Made by a program: the position numbers and the translations under genes. Positions 43,791 to 52,037 of a stretch of DNA of 64,000 nt are shown here, one piece after another. Every line of letters starts with the position of its first letter. Position 1 is the first letter of the stretch. The stretch is from assembly GCF_000165835.1 (NCBI RefSeq), contig NC_014640.1, positions 5,952,001-6,016,000 of the forward strand, given 5' to 3'. Origin of the DNA: Achromobacter xylosoxidans A8 (lineage in GTDB: Bacteria; Pseudomonadota; Gammaproteobacteria; Burkholderiales; Burkholderiaceae_B). The notes under the pieces are model-generated. The model made no database searches. It worked only from the letters and a program-made list of their open reading frames with translations, and was not told where the DNA came from.

Positions 43791-45686
43791 TCAAGGCAAC
43801 CGATACCGCTCTTCCCGATAAGCCCAACTAGCCCACAACGCATGCGCCAAGGCCTCTTCCGAGAGCTGAGAATCCAAAGGCTCCACCGGCGCATAAACCT
43901 CATCGCGCCCCACCGGCGCCGCCTCATACCGAAACTGCCGCGGCGGCTTCGAAGGTTCCAGCACCAGCAGTTGATCCCCCTGCAGATACCCGAAATTATC
44001 CGCGTACTGCATCATCGCCCGGTTCGGATCCCGCTGCGTCAGATCCGCGCCCAGCATCGGATTCACATTGTCCAGCCCGATCAAGGACAGCATGGTAGGC
44101 GCCATGTCGATCTGGCTCACCAACCGCTCATCCTGCCGCGGCGCAACCCCCGCCCCCAGAATCAGCGCAGGAATCTGGAAATGCCGCACCGGCACCGGAA
44201 TGGAGCCATAGACCCGCGAATCGTGATCCGCGATCACCAGGAACACCGTGTTGTCCCAATACGGCGCCTTGCGCGCCTTGTCGAAAAACTGCCCCAGCGC
44301 CCAGTCCGCATAGCGCACCGTATTGTCCACCGTCGCCGGATCTCCCACCGGCTTGATGCGCCCTTCCGGATACTCCCACGGCGAATGGTTGGATACCGAG
44401 AACGCCAACGTAAACACAGGCTTGTCGCCATCCGCGCGCAGCAGCCGGTCCACCTGGTTGAACATATCCTCGTCCGACGCCCCCCAAGACCCCTCGAACA
44501 CCGGATTGACGAACTTCGGACGATCCACGATCTCATCGAAACCGTTGCCCAGGAAAAACGCCCGCATATTGTCGAAGTGCGACTCGCCCCCGTACACGAA
44601 ACGCGAGTGGTAGCCGTGCTTGCCCAGCACCTGAGCCAGCGTGAAGAACCCCGTCTGCGAGCGCGGCAGCTTCACCACCGCGTCCGCCACGCTCGGCAGG
44701 AATCCCGCCGTGACCGCCTCGATGCCCCGCACCGAGCGCGTGCCCGTCGCATAGGCCCGGTGGAACATCCAGCCTTCCTTGCCCAGCCGGTCGATATTCG
44801 GCGTCAGATCGCGCCCGCCCAGACTGCCTACATACTGCGCGCCCAGGCTCTCCTGCAAGATGATCACCAGGTTCAGCGGCTTGTCCCGGCGCACCGTCGC
44901 CTTCTGCTCGTGCAGGCTGGGATAGCGCGGATCCAGCGGCGCGCCCGTCAGCCCGGCCTTCTCGCGCACGATGGCATTCATCTCATCCACTGCCATCTTG
45001 GGATACATGGCGGCAGAGGAACGCTCATCGCGCATCCGGTAGGCGGCGTCAAACACGCTGTACAAGGAATTCAGCGCCAGCGAATTCACCATGGCATCGG
45101 AGCTGTAGGCCACCTTGGCCGGATTGATGGGACGATGCTCCAGCGTGCCGCGCGCACCCAGGAACACCAGCGCCAGGATCACGAACGAAGCCACCGGCCG
45201 CTTCCACCAGGACATGAACGGATCGCGCACGCGGGTGGGGAACAGCCGGACCGACAGCCAGGCGGCCAGCAGCAGCACCACCAAGGCCGCCAGCAGCACG
45301 CCCTTGTAGCCCTGCCACAGCATCGAACCGACTTCCTTCGGGTTGAGCAGATAGATGAAATAGAGCCGGTTGGGCCGCGTGTCGTACTCCGCGATGAACT
45401 GCGGCGTGGAGACTTCCAGCAACACATACAGCATCCACCAGACGCGGAACCACCAGGCGGTGATACGGGCCGCCAGCGGCCGGTGCCCGAACCAGGGCGA
45501 AAACACCGCCGGCAGCGCCATCACCATGGACATCAGGCAGACATCGATGCGCAGCCCGCCCAGCAGCAGCGGACCCAGCCCGCCGGCCGCTTCGACCCGG
45601 TCCCACATCCAGAAGGCCAGGCCCAGCCGCGACAGCGTCAGCAGCGCCAGGACGGCGATAACGAACCGTAGCGTCAGACGGCGCAT
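43791..45686 (-). CDS. LTA-synthase-type sulfatase (phosphoglycerol/phosphoethanolamine transferase-like)
   Basis: A 631-residue membrane enzyme. Five hydrophobic segments fill the first 195 residues. The periplasmic alkaline-phosphatase-fold domain follows, with LNLVIILQESLGAQYVG (metal Glu, about 270-286), the Thr nucleophile region AYATGTRSVRGIEAV (about 314-328), and LVIADHDSRVYG with metal Asp/His. Relatives transfer phosphoglycerol or phosphoethanolamine to envelope glycans, for example OpgB-like enzymes. The acceptor is not known. Confidence 0.88.
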   Translation of the reverse strand: MRRLTLRFVIAVLALLTLSRLGLAFWMWDRVEAAGGLGPLLLGGLRIDVCLMSMVMALPAVFSPWFGHRPLAARITAWWFRVWWMLYVLLEVSTPQFIAEYDTRPNRLYFIYLLNPKEVGSMLWQGYKGVLLAALVVLLLAAWLSVRLFPTRVRDPFMSWWKRPVASFVILALVFLGARGTLEHRPINPAKVAYSSDAMVNSLALNSLYSVFDAAYRMRDERSSAAMYPKMAVDEMNAIVREKAGLTGAPLDPRYPSLHEQKATVRRDKPLNLVIILQESLGAQYVGSLGGRDLTPNIDRLGKEGWMFHRAYATGTRSVRGIEAVTAGFLPSVADAVVKLPRSQTGFFTLAQVLGKHGYHSRFVYGGESHFDNMRAFFLGNGFDEIVDRPKFVNPVFEGSWGASDEDMFNQVDRLLRADGDKPVFTLAFSVSNHSPWEYPEGRIKPVGDPATVDNTVRYADWALGQFFDKARKAPYWDNTVFLVIADHDSRVYGSIPVPVRHFQIPALILGAGVAPRQDERLVSQIDMAPTMLSLIGLDNVNPMLGADLTQRDPNRAMMQYADNFGYLQGDQLLVLEPSKPPRQFRYEAAPVGRDEVYAPVEPLDSQLSEEALAHALWASWAYREERYRLP

Positions 45687-45830
45687 GCGAGCGCCCTCCG
45701 CTGGCGCCGCAACGCCCGTTCAAATGTGGAAATACCGCCGTGTATGCCGAGCAGAGCCATGCCGCCTCGTGGTCAGAAATTTGAAAACGCGCAAAGATTA
45801 ACGCGGTTTGGCGCGAGCCACCGGCCGCCC

Positions 45831-46559
45831 TTACTGGGCGCGCCGCAGCCGCTCGCGACTGTTGCTCAGATGCGTGCGCATGGCCGCACGCGCAGCCTCC
45901 GCATCCTGGCGCTGGATCGCACCGTAGATATCCTCATGTTCGAGATTCACGCGCGCCAGATAAGCGGCGCGGTCCTCGTGCGCGAACTTCGCCGAATTGA
46001 TGCGGGTGCGCGGGATGATGGCCGAACCCAGATGCGACATGAGATCCGCGAAATAGCGGTTGTCCGTGGCTTGCGCGATCAGCAGATGGAACTGGAAATC
46101 CGGCGTGACAGTGTCTCCACCGCCGTCCAGCGCGCTCTTGAAGGCATCCAGCGCGCGCCTCATCTCGAGCAGTTGCGCCGGGCTGCGCCGGGCTGCGGCC
46201 AGGCCGGCCGCCTCGCTTTCCAGGCAGATGCGCAGCTCCAGCAGCACCAGCACGTCGCGCACCGTGGCGATATCGGCGGGATCCACGCGGAAATCGCCGC
46301 CGCCGCTGGGCTCCAGCGCATAAGTGCCCACGCCATGATGCGTCTCGACCAGGCCAGAGGCCTGCAGCCGGGACAACGCCTCGCGCACCACCGTCCGGCT
46401 GACGCCGAACTGGCGCATGATCTCGGACTCCGTCGGCAATTTGTCGCCGGGCCGGATGTTCCCGCCACGGATGCGTTCCGTGATGCTCTCGACCAGCCCC
46501 TGGGCCAGGTTCCGGGGACGACGCCGCGGCGTGACGGGAGTATCGGCGGGAACGTTCAT
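45831..46559 (-). CDS. GntR-family regulator, FCD (FadR) subfamily
   Basis: A 242-residue repressor. The winged helix-turn-helix is GLVESITERIRGGNIRPGDKLPTESEIMRQFGVSRTVVREALSRLQASGLVETHHGVGTYAL (about residues 25-86), followed by the all-helical FCD domain with metal-ligand positions in DFQFHLLIAQATDN and LEHEDIYGAI. Members respond to organic acids such as gluconate, lactate or glycolate. The start MNVPADTP is chosen because the upstream open frame has no domain. The target genes are not evident. Confidence 0.93.
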   Translation of the reverse strand: MNVPADTPVTPRRRPRNLAQGLVESITERIRGGNIRPGDKLPTESEIMRQFGVSRTVVREALSRLQASGLVETHHGVGTYALEPSGGGDFRVDPADIATVRDVLVLLELRICLESEAAGLAAARRSPAQLLEMRRALDAFKSALDGGGDTVTPDFQFHLLIAQATDNRYFADLMSHLGSAIIPRTRINSAKFAHEDRAAYLARVNLEHEDIYGAIQRQDAEAARAAMRTHLSNSRERLRRAQ

Positions 46560-46636
46560 TGGGAGTTGTCCGAAAGCAGTTGAGCACGGCCCGGGGCCGA
46601 GCATCGGCGCCCATTGTACTTTGGGGCGCCCTGCGG

Positions 46637-47371
46637 CTAGCGGTCCGAGCGGCTGGCGACCGGCCGGGCCACAATGAGGGGATAGAAAAACAGGGTCGCC
46701 AGGAACCACATCAGCGCCGCAGACCAGAGTGTCTGGCTGAGGAAATGGGCGCCCTGCAGAATGCGCACCACGGAAAAGCCTACGCCGGCCGCGATGCCTA
46801 CGGCCAGGCCCCACCAGCGCCAGGTTGGGCGTCCCAGCGCCCAGCCGAAGAAATACAGGGTCAGCATCGAAAAGCCCGCGCCGGCATGGCCGCTGGGCAA
46901 GGCGCCGCCCGCCCCGGTTCGCGCCCATGTCCACCAGTGCGACGGATAGGGGGTATAGCCGCCCAGGAAGTCCAGGTCATACGGACGAGGCAGCGTCGTG
47001 TAATGCTTCAACTGGTTCACCAGCACTTGCCCGGCCAGGCAGGTTGCCGCCAGCGCCAACGCCGGCCCGCGCCACGCCCGCCAGGCCGGAATCCGATAGC
47101 TTGCCGCCGCCACGCCCACGGCGGCCAATCCTATCCCGATGGGCAAGGCCAGCACCATGCGGTGGCCGACCAGTTCCAGCCAACGATTCAGCCGCAGTGG
47201 AAAATCGTCCAGCGCCGGGTCGAACAGCGCCCGGGCGATACGCAGATCCAGCCCGGAAGCGTTGGCCCACCACGCCAGACAGGCCAGTGCCAGCGTGACC
47301 GCGGCGATATGGCTGAACAGATACGAGGCCGGCGTCGGCTGGCGCAGCGCGGGCGGCGATAAGGGCGGCAT
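46637..47371 (-). CDS. PAP2-family membrane phosphatase
   Basis: A 244-residue integral membrane phosphatase with six hydrophobic segments. The three PAP2 signatures are present: KHYTTLPRP (about residues 122-130), GALPSGHAGAG (about 156-166) and RILQGAHFLSQTLWS (about 202-216), with catalytic His in the last two. Substrates in the family include undecaprenyl pyrophosphate and lipid A phosphates. It lies 63 bases downstream of a two-component system on the same strand and may be under its control. Confidence 0.9.
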   Translation of the reverse strand: MPPLSPPALRQPTPASYLFSHIAAVTLALACLAWWANASGLDLRIARALFDPALDDFPLRLNRWLELVGHRMVLALPIGIGLAAVGVAAASYRIPAWRAWRGPALALAATCLAGQVLVNQLKHYTTLPRPYDLDFLGGYTPYPSHWWTWARTGAGGALPSGHAGAGFSMLTLYFFGWALGRPTWRWWGLAVGIAAGVGFSVVRILQGAHFLSQTLWSAALMWFLATLFFYPLIVARPVASRSDR

Positions 47372-47434
47372 GGTGGGCGGCAGGCGGTCCGTCAGGCAAA
47401 CGAGCAGCTTAGGTCCCGGACAGTCGAACTTTCG

Positions 47435-48805
47435 TCAAATTTGACCTTGCGCCCCGCTGGCCGCCTCCGTCGCCTGGTCCTCGCCGATCTCGAAACGCAG
47501 CGTGAAGCGGGTGCCGCGCTGCTCGCCCTGCCGGGAGGAATCGACGGTCAGCGACCAGCCTTGCATATCGCAGACGCGCTTGGCGATCGCCAAGCCCAGG
47601 CCGCGCGCCGTCTCGTCGGGGCTGCCCGCCCCGGAATCCCGCATGCGGCCGCTGTAATAGCGGCGGAACAGGAACGGCAGGTCCTCGGCGGCGATACCCT
47701 TGCCGTCGTCGCGCAATTCCAGCGCGCCGTCGGCCGCAATGCTGGCGGTCAGCGTCGCTGGCGCGGCGTGCTCGACCGCGTTGCGGACCAGATTGCGCAA
47801 TACGGTCAGCAAGGCGTAGCGGTCCAGGGAGCGAACCTGGCCGGCGGAGATGCGGTTCTCGAACCCCAGCTTGGCCAAGCCCGCCTGGGCTTCATAGCCG
47901 CGCCAGGCATTGTCCATGCATTCCGCGAGGTCGACCGGCTCCGCCGGGCGCAGTTCATCGCGCGCCATGGCCCGCGCGCTCTCCAGTGAAACGATCACAT
48001 CGTCCACGTTGTCCACCACGCGGGTCAGGCGCTGGCGCTGGTCCGGAGTCAGCGCTTGCGTCAGCAGCATCAATTCGCTGTCCGAACGGATCGCGGCCAA
48101 GGGCGTGCGCACCTCGTGGCTGAGATTGCCCGCGAACTCGCGCTCCCGGGCAATCGACCTGTCCACCTGGTTCTGCACCCGGTTGAAGGCCTCTATCAGC
48201 CGGCCCGCCTCGTCGTCACGCGTCACCGCCATGTCGGGCGACCCCGGCGCCCAGGTCGCCAACCGGTCGGTCAGGTCCAGCAGCGGGCCGACCGCGATGG
48301 CGGCCACGCGCCGCGACAGCGCATAGGCGCCCACCACGCAAATGGCGCCCACCCCCAGAACAATCAAGCCGAAGTCATGCACCCGCCCCTCGTTCTCGGT
48401 GGCGTCGTACAGCAGGTACACCTTGGCACGCGCCGTTTCGGCCACCATCACGTGCCAGGTGTAAGCGCCCGGCTCGACCAGGTGCAGGCCGCTATCCAGG
48501 GATTCGATTTCCTGGGGCATGCCGGCGGGGCGCTTGCCCTCCACGCTGACCCAGGCCCGCATGGAACCGCCCAGCTCGCGCACGCCGTCGCGCGGCAGGA
48601 AACCGTCGCTGACGCGCGCATGCTGCACCAGCCGGTCCATTTCGGTATTGAGAATGTCGTTGACCAGATCGTCTTCCATCTGATCGAAGGTCAGGTAGGC
48701 CAGCAGAGCCAGCGCCGTCACGAACAGCGCCACCGTTCCGGTCAGCGCCCACACCACGCGCTGAGTCAGGGTACCCCCGGCAGAGGCCGAAGAAACGCCG
48801 CTCAT
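47435..48805 (-). CDS. Sensor histidine kinase
   Basis: A 456-residue inner-membrane sensor. It has TM1 (VVWALTGTVALFVTALALLAYL, about residues 13-34), a periplasmic sensor of about 110 residues, TM2 (FGLIVLGVGAICVVGAYAL, about 145-163), a HAMP region, a HisKA domain with the phosphorylated His in NLSHEVRTPLAAIRSD (about 230-245), and an ATPase domain with RNLVRNAVEHA, ELRDDGKGI and GLGLAIAKRV. Its start overlaps the stop of the response regulator by 4 bases. The signal is unknown. Confidence 0.95.
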   Translation of the reverse strand: MSGVSSASAGGTLTQRVVWALTGTVALFVTALALLAYLTFDQMEDDLVNDILNTEMDRLVQHARVSDGFLPRDGVRELGGSMRAWVSVEGKRPAGMPQEIESLDSGLHLVEPGAYTWHVMVAETARAKVYLLYDATENEGRVHDFGLIVLGVGAICVVGAYALSRRVAAIAVGPLLDLTDRLATWAPGSPDMAVTRDDEAGRLIEAFNRVQNQVDRSIAREREFAGNLSHEVRTPLAAIRSDSELMLLTQALTPDQRQRLTRVVDNVDDVIVSLESARAMARDELRPAEPVDLAECMDNAWRGYEAQAGLAKLGFENRISAGQVRSLDRYALLTVLRNLVRNAVEHAAPATLTASIAADGALELRDDGKGIAAEDLPFLFRRYYSGRMRDSGAGSPDETARGLGLAIAKRVCDMQGWSLTVDSSRQGEQRGTRFTLRFEIGEDQATEAASGAQGQI

Positions 48806-49518
48806 CTCGCCGCCCCGGCTTCCAGCGTCAGGCGCCAGCCGGTTCCGTGTATGGTCTCGATGCCGTCGAAACCGGCATCGGCCAAGGCGCGGCGCAACAG
48901 GTGGACCTGGCTGCGCAAGGCGTCCGACGAAGGCGGCTCGTTGCCCCAGAGCGTGGATTCCAGCTCCTCGCGCGACACCACCCTGCCGGGATCGCGCAAC
49001 AGCGCTTCGATGATGAGGCTGGCCTTGCGCGTCAGGTGCACGGGGTTGCCGTTGACCGAGACGGCGCGGTTACGGGTGTCGTAGGACAAGGGGCCGAACG
49101 CCCGCACCGCGTCCACCGTCGCGCCCTTGGCGCGCTGGATCAGCGCGATCAGGCGCGCTTCCACCTCCAGCAGCGCGAAGGGTTTGGTCAGGTAATCGTC
49201 CGCCCCATGCGAGAACCCGGCCAACTTGTCTTCCAGGCTGTCGCGCGCCGTCAGCATCAACACCGGCACGTCCACGCGCATATCGTTGCGCAGCGTGTGC
49301 AGCACCGCGTTGCCGTCCATGCCCGGCAGGCCGATGTCCAGAACCAGGGCGTCGAAACGCTGCTCTTTCAGCCGCTCCAGCGCGGCCGGACCTGAATAGG
49401 CGGCATCGGGCAGGAAGCCGCGCGCCTCCAGGAAGGTGTATAGATTGCCGGAGATGACGGGGTCATCCTCGACGATCAACACCCTGTAATTCGCGCCCGC
49501 CGCGGGACTGGTTGCCAT
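48802..49518 (-). CDS. OmpR/PhoB-family response regulator
   Basis: A 238-residue regulator. The receiver domain has IVEDDPVISGNLY (acidic pocket), the phosphoacceptor Asp in ALVLDIGLPGMDG (about residue 57), and the LTARDSLEDKLAGFSHGADDYLTKPF switch region. The C-terminal winged helix ends with HLLRRALADAGFDGIETIHGTGWRL. It is upstream of and overlapping the kinase gene, so they are translated together; the PAP2 phosphatase follows downstream. Confidence 0.96.
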   Translation of the reverse strand: MATSPAAGANYRVLIVEDDPVISGNLYTFLEARGFLPDAAYSGPAALERLKEQRFDALVLDIGLPGMDGNAVLHTLRNDMRVDVPVLMLTARDSLEDKLAGFSHGADDYLTKPFALLEVEARLIALIQRAKGATVDAVRAFGPLSYDTRNRAVSVNGNPVHLTRKASLIIEALLRDPGRVVSREELESTLWGNEPPSSDALRSQVHLLRRALADAGFDGIETIHGTGWRLTLEAGAAR

Positions 49519-49543
49519 GGTTGCGATCCTCTGTCGTGCGCGG

Positions 49544-50959
49544 TCAGGCCCGCAGCACCTTGCCCGGATTCATCAGCCCTTGCGGGTCCAGCGCGCGCTT
49601 GATCCTGCGCATCAGATCCAGTTCGACGGCGCTCTTGTAGCGCGGCAGCTCGTCGAGCTTGAGCTGACCGACGCCATGTTCCGCGCTGATCGAACCGTTG
49701 TGCGCGTGCACGCTGTCGTGCACCACGCCGTAGATATCGCCTTGCAGCGCCAGCAGCTCGGCCTCGGTCTGCCCCGGCGCGTGGGCCACGTTGTAATGCA
49801 GGTTGCCGTCGCCCAGGTGGCCGAAGATCACGTGGCGCACGCCCGGAAAGCGCGCCTGCAGCAAGGCGTTGGTCTTGTGCACGAAAGCGGCGATGGCGGA
49901 GATCGGAATCGACACATCATGCTTGACCGACTTGCCCAACTCCGCCTCGGCCAGCGGAATGCTCTCGCGCAGATGCCACAGCGCCTTGCTTTGCGCCACG
50001 TTCGCGGCGATGGCGGCATCGTTCACCAGCCCGCTCTCGATGGCCTCGCCCAGCACGGTCTCGAAGCGTTCGCGCGCATGCGCCTCGCTTTCGCTATCGG
50101 ACAACTCCAGCAGGGCGAACCACGGCGAGGCGGCGGAATTTCCCTCGAAGGGCAGGCGCTGCTGCGGGAACAGGCGCACGACCGCCTGCAGGCAAGCGCC
50201 GCTCATCAGCTCAAAACCGGTCAGCGCGGCGCCGAAGCCCGCGCGGGCGCGCGACAGCAATTCGACTGCCTGGTCGATGCCGTCCAGCGTCAGGAGTGCC
50301 GTGCACGAAGCCACCGGCCTTGGAAACAGTTTCAGCGTTGCGGCGGTGATGATGCCCAGCGTACCTTCGCTGCCTATGTACAGGTCGCGCAGGTCGTAGC
50401 CGGTATTGTCCTTGCGCAGGCCGCGCAGGCCGTTCCAGATCTCGCCTTCGGCGGTCACGACCTCCAGGCCCAGCGTCAGTTCGCGCGTGTTGCCATAGCG
50501 CAGCACCTGCGTGCCGCCGGCATTGGTCGCGAGGTTGCCCCCGATGGTGCAGCTGCCTTCCGCGGCCAAGCTCAACGGAAACAGCCGGCCGGCGGCCGCC
50601 GCCGCCTCCTGCACCGCCTGCAGGACGCAGCCCGCCTCCACGATGATCGTGTCGTTGTCGGTATCCAGGGCGCGCACGGCCGTCAAGCGGGCGGTGGACA
50701 GGATCACCGCGCTGCCGGAAAGGTCGGGCGTGGCCCCTCCGCACAAGCCGGTATTGCCGCCTTGCGGCACTATCGGCACGCCATGTGCGGCGCACAGTTT
50801 CACCGCTGCCGCCACCTCCGCGGTCGAGCCTGGACGGATCACCGCCAGCGCCGCACCTCGATAGCGGCGCCGCCAATCCAGCACATATGTGTCGGCGTCC
50901 GTGCCCGTCAGCACGTGAGAAGCGCCCAGAAGGGACTGTAGATCGCTCAGCAAGGTCAT
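49544..50959 (-). CDS. FAD-linked oxidase (D-2-hydroxyacid dehydrogenase/GlcD type)
   Basis: A 471-residue flavoenzyme of the VAO fold. The FAD-binding region has PGSTAEVAAAVKLC, VPQGGNTGLCGGATPD (about residues 66-81), and EGSCTIGGNLATNAGGTQVLRYGNTRE (about 133-159). The C-terminal substrate domain ends GHLGDGNLHYNV, then NGSISAEHGVGQLK with the conserved metal/substrate His, and MRRIKRALDPQGLMNPGKVL. Likely substrates are D-lactate, D-2-hydroxyglutarate or glycolate. The choice cannot be made here. Start at MTLLSDLQ. Confidence 0.92.
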   Translation of the reverse strand: MTLLSDLQSLLGASHVLTGTDADTYVLDWRRRYRGAALAVIRPGSTAEVAAAVKLCAAHGVPIVPQGGNTGLCGGATPDLSGSAVILSTARLTAVRALDTDNDTIIVEAGCVLQAVQEAAAAAGRLFPLSLAAEGSCTIGGNLATNAGGTQVLRYGNTRELTLGLEVVTAEGEIWNGLRGLRKDNTGYDLRDLYIGSEGTLGIITAATLKLFPRPVASCTALLTLDGIDQAVELLSRARAGFGAALTGFELMSGACLQAVVRLFPQQRLPFEGNSAASPWFALLELSDSESEAHARERFETVLGEAIESGLVNDAAIAANVAQSKALWHLRESIPLAEAELGKSVKHDVSIPISAIAAFVHKTNALLQARFPGVRHVIFGHLGDGNLHYNVAHAPGQTEAELLALQGDIYGVVHDSVHAHNGSISAEHGVGQLKLDELPRYKSAVELDLMRRIKRALDPQGLMNPGKVLRA

Positions 50960-51075
50960 ATGCGCCGCACTCGTAAGGCCTGGTCGCCCCAGGCTAGGGA
51001 TGTGCGGACTATTGTAGGGGCTGAAATGCCCCGGGCGCGGCCCGGCGGACTCGCGCTGTCCGCCGGAAAAACAGT

Positions 51076-51705
51076 TCAGCCGACCGCCTGGTCCAGCCGC
51101 GCCCCAGTCAGGCCTGAGCAATAGGCCCGGGAGGCGATGCGGTTCATGAGAAAAGCCCGATCCACGCCCGCGGGGCCGGGCATTTCCGACAAGGCGCGAT
51201 AGGCGCGGCGCAGGACCTCGCCCCGGGTCGCGCCGCATACCAGCAGCCGCGTGCACGGCAGGCGGCGGTCCACGCAGCCGTCGATACGCACTTCCAGCGC
51301 ATGGGCGGCGACGGGCTCGCAGTCATGCACGGCCGCGCCGGAATGAGCCTGCGCCTGCGCGTCGATCACGCGGAACACGCCGCTGCGGTCGTCCAGCGCG
51401 AAGGCGACGGTGCCCATGCCCTGCCAGCCACGGTCCCGCGCCACGTCGGCGGCGACGGTGCGCAAGGCGCTTTCCACGGAAACAGGAAGATGCGGCGCCG
51501 GGGATTCGGCGATCAGGACGCGGGCGTCGCGCCAGACGCAACGCTCCCAAGCCCGGCCCGTGACCAGGCCGCCCGCTTCGGAAACGAACACGTGGATGTC
51601 GAGCCGGCGCTCGCGGCCCGCGGCCGGCCCGGCGTGATCCGTGGGCGGACCCCGCCGGCTTGAGGCGCCCCTGGATGACATGACAGTAGAAACTTTGGCG
51701 CCCAT
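51076..51705 (-). CDS. Truncated, degenerate biotin-carboxylase-like protein
   Basis: A 209-residue protein that follows the second half of biotin carboxylase. RRLDIHVFVSEAGGLVTGRAW corresponds to the RHVEVQ region, VLIAESPAPHLPVSVESALR to VIEEAPAP, MGTVAFALDDRSGVFRVIDA to GTVEF..FIEMN, then AHALEVRIDG to GHAIECRIN. The catalytic string EMNTRxQVEH is replaced by DAQAQAHSG, and the ATP-grasp N-terminal half is absent, so carboxylation is not expected. The ATG at 51705 is chosen because GGGAGG precedes it; ATGs at 51732 and 51681 lack such a box. No biotin carboxyl carrier or carboxyltransferase gene adjoins. Confidence 0.7.
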   Translation of the reverse strand: MGAKVSTVMSSRGASSRRGPPTDHAGPAAGRERRLDIHVFVSEAGGLVTGRAWERCVWRDARVLIAESPAPHLPVSVESALRTVAADVARDRGWQGMGTVAFALDDRSGVFRVIDAQAQAHSGAAVHDCEPVAAHALEVRIDGCVDRRLPCTRLLVCGATRGEVLRRAYRALSEMPGPAGVDRAFLMNRIASRAYCSGLTGARLDQAVG

Positions 51706-52037
51706 GGCCCCTCCCGGTCTTTCTGCTTGCATAGCAAGCGTATCACCTTCGGACGAAGAGCAACTTTTATGCCATGCCCCGCTCCCTGGGCCAGACCCCG
51801 GAACGTGGGCTCGATCCGCACCAGAACAAGGCACCCATGCCCGCGCGCGCACCAGATCAGCGCATACGCCCTGCCGTGCCGCCAGGACGGAAAACGCCCT
51901 ACGCCGTCTGCCGGATGAAGGGGGAGCGCCAATGGGGGATAATTCCGCTTTATTCCCTAGCCGGGCGCGTTTTGATACACGGGTTTGCCAGAATCCGCGC
52001 CAGAACCCGAACTGCAACCCCTCATCAAGGAACCGCC
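51706..52037. other. Divergent intergenic region upstream of the phosphomannomutase gene
   Basis: In these 332 bases only the ribosome-binding sites of the two flanking genes are convincing. A GATAAT near 51935 could be a -10 for the mutase, but no matching -35 was found. Open frames present are continuations of the flanking coding frames without family features. No RNA gene was recognised. Confidence 0.5.

Noticed and set aside
43716..45671. 651-codon plus-strand frame opposite the sulfatase gene
   Set aside because: Arg/His/Pro-rich shadow without any domain; the sulfatase on the minus strand is convincing.
51935..51940. GATAAT as the -10 of the mutase gene
   Set aside because: No -35 at 16-18 bases and nearly 100 bases from the start; not reported as a site.
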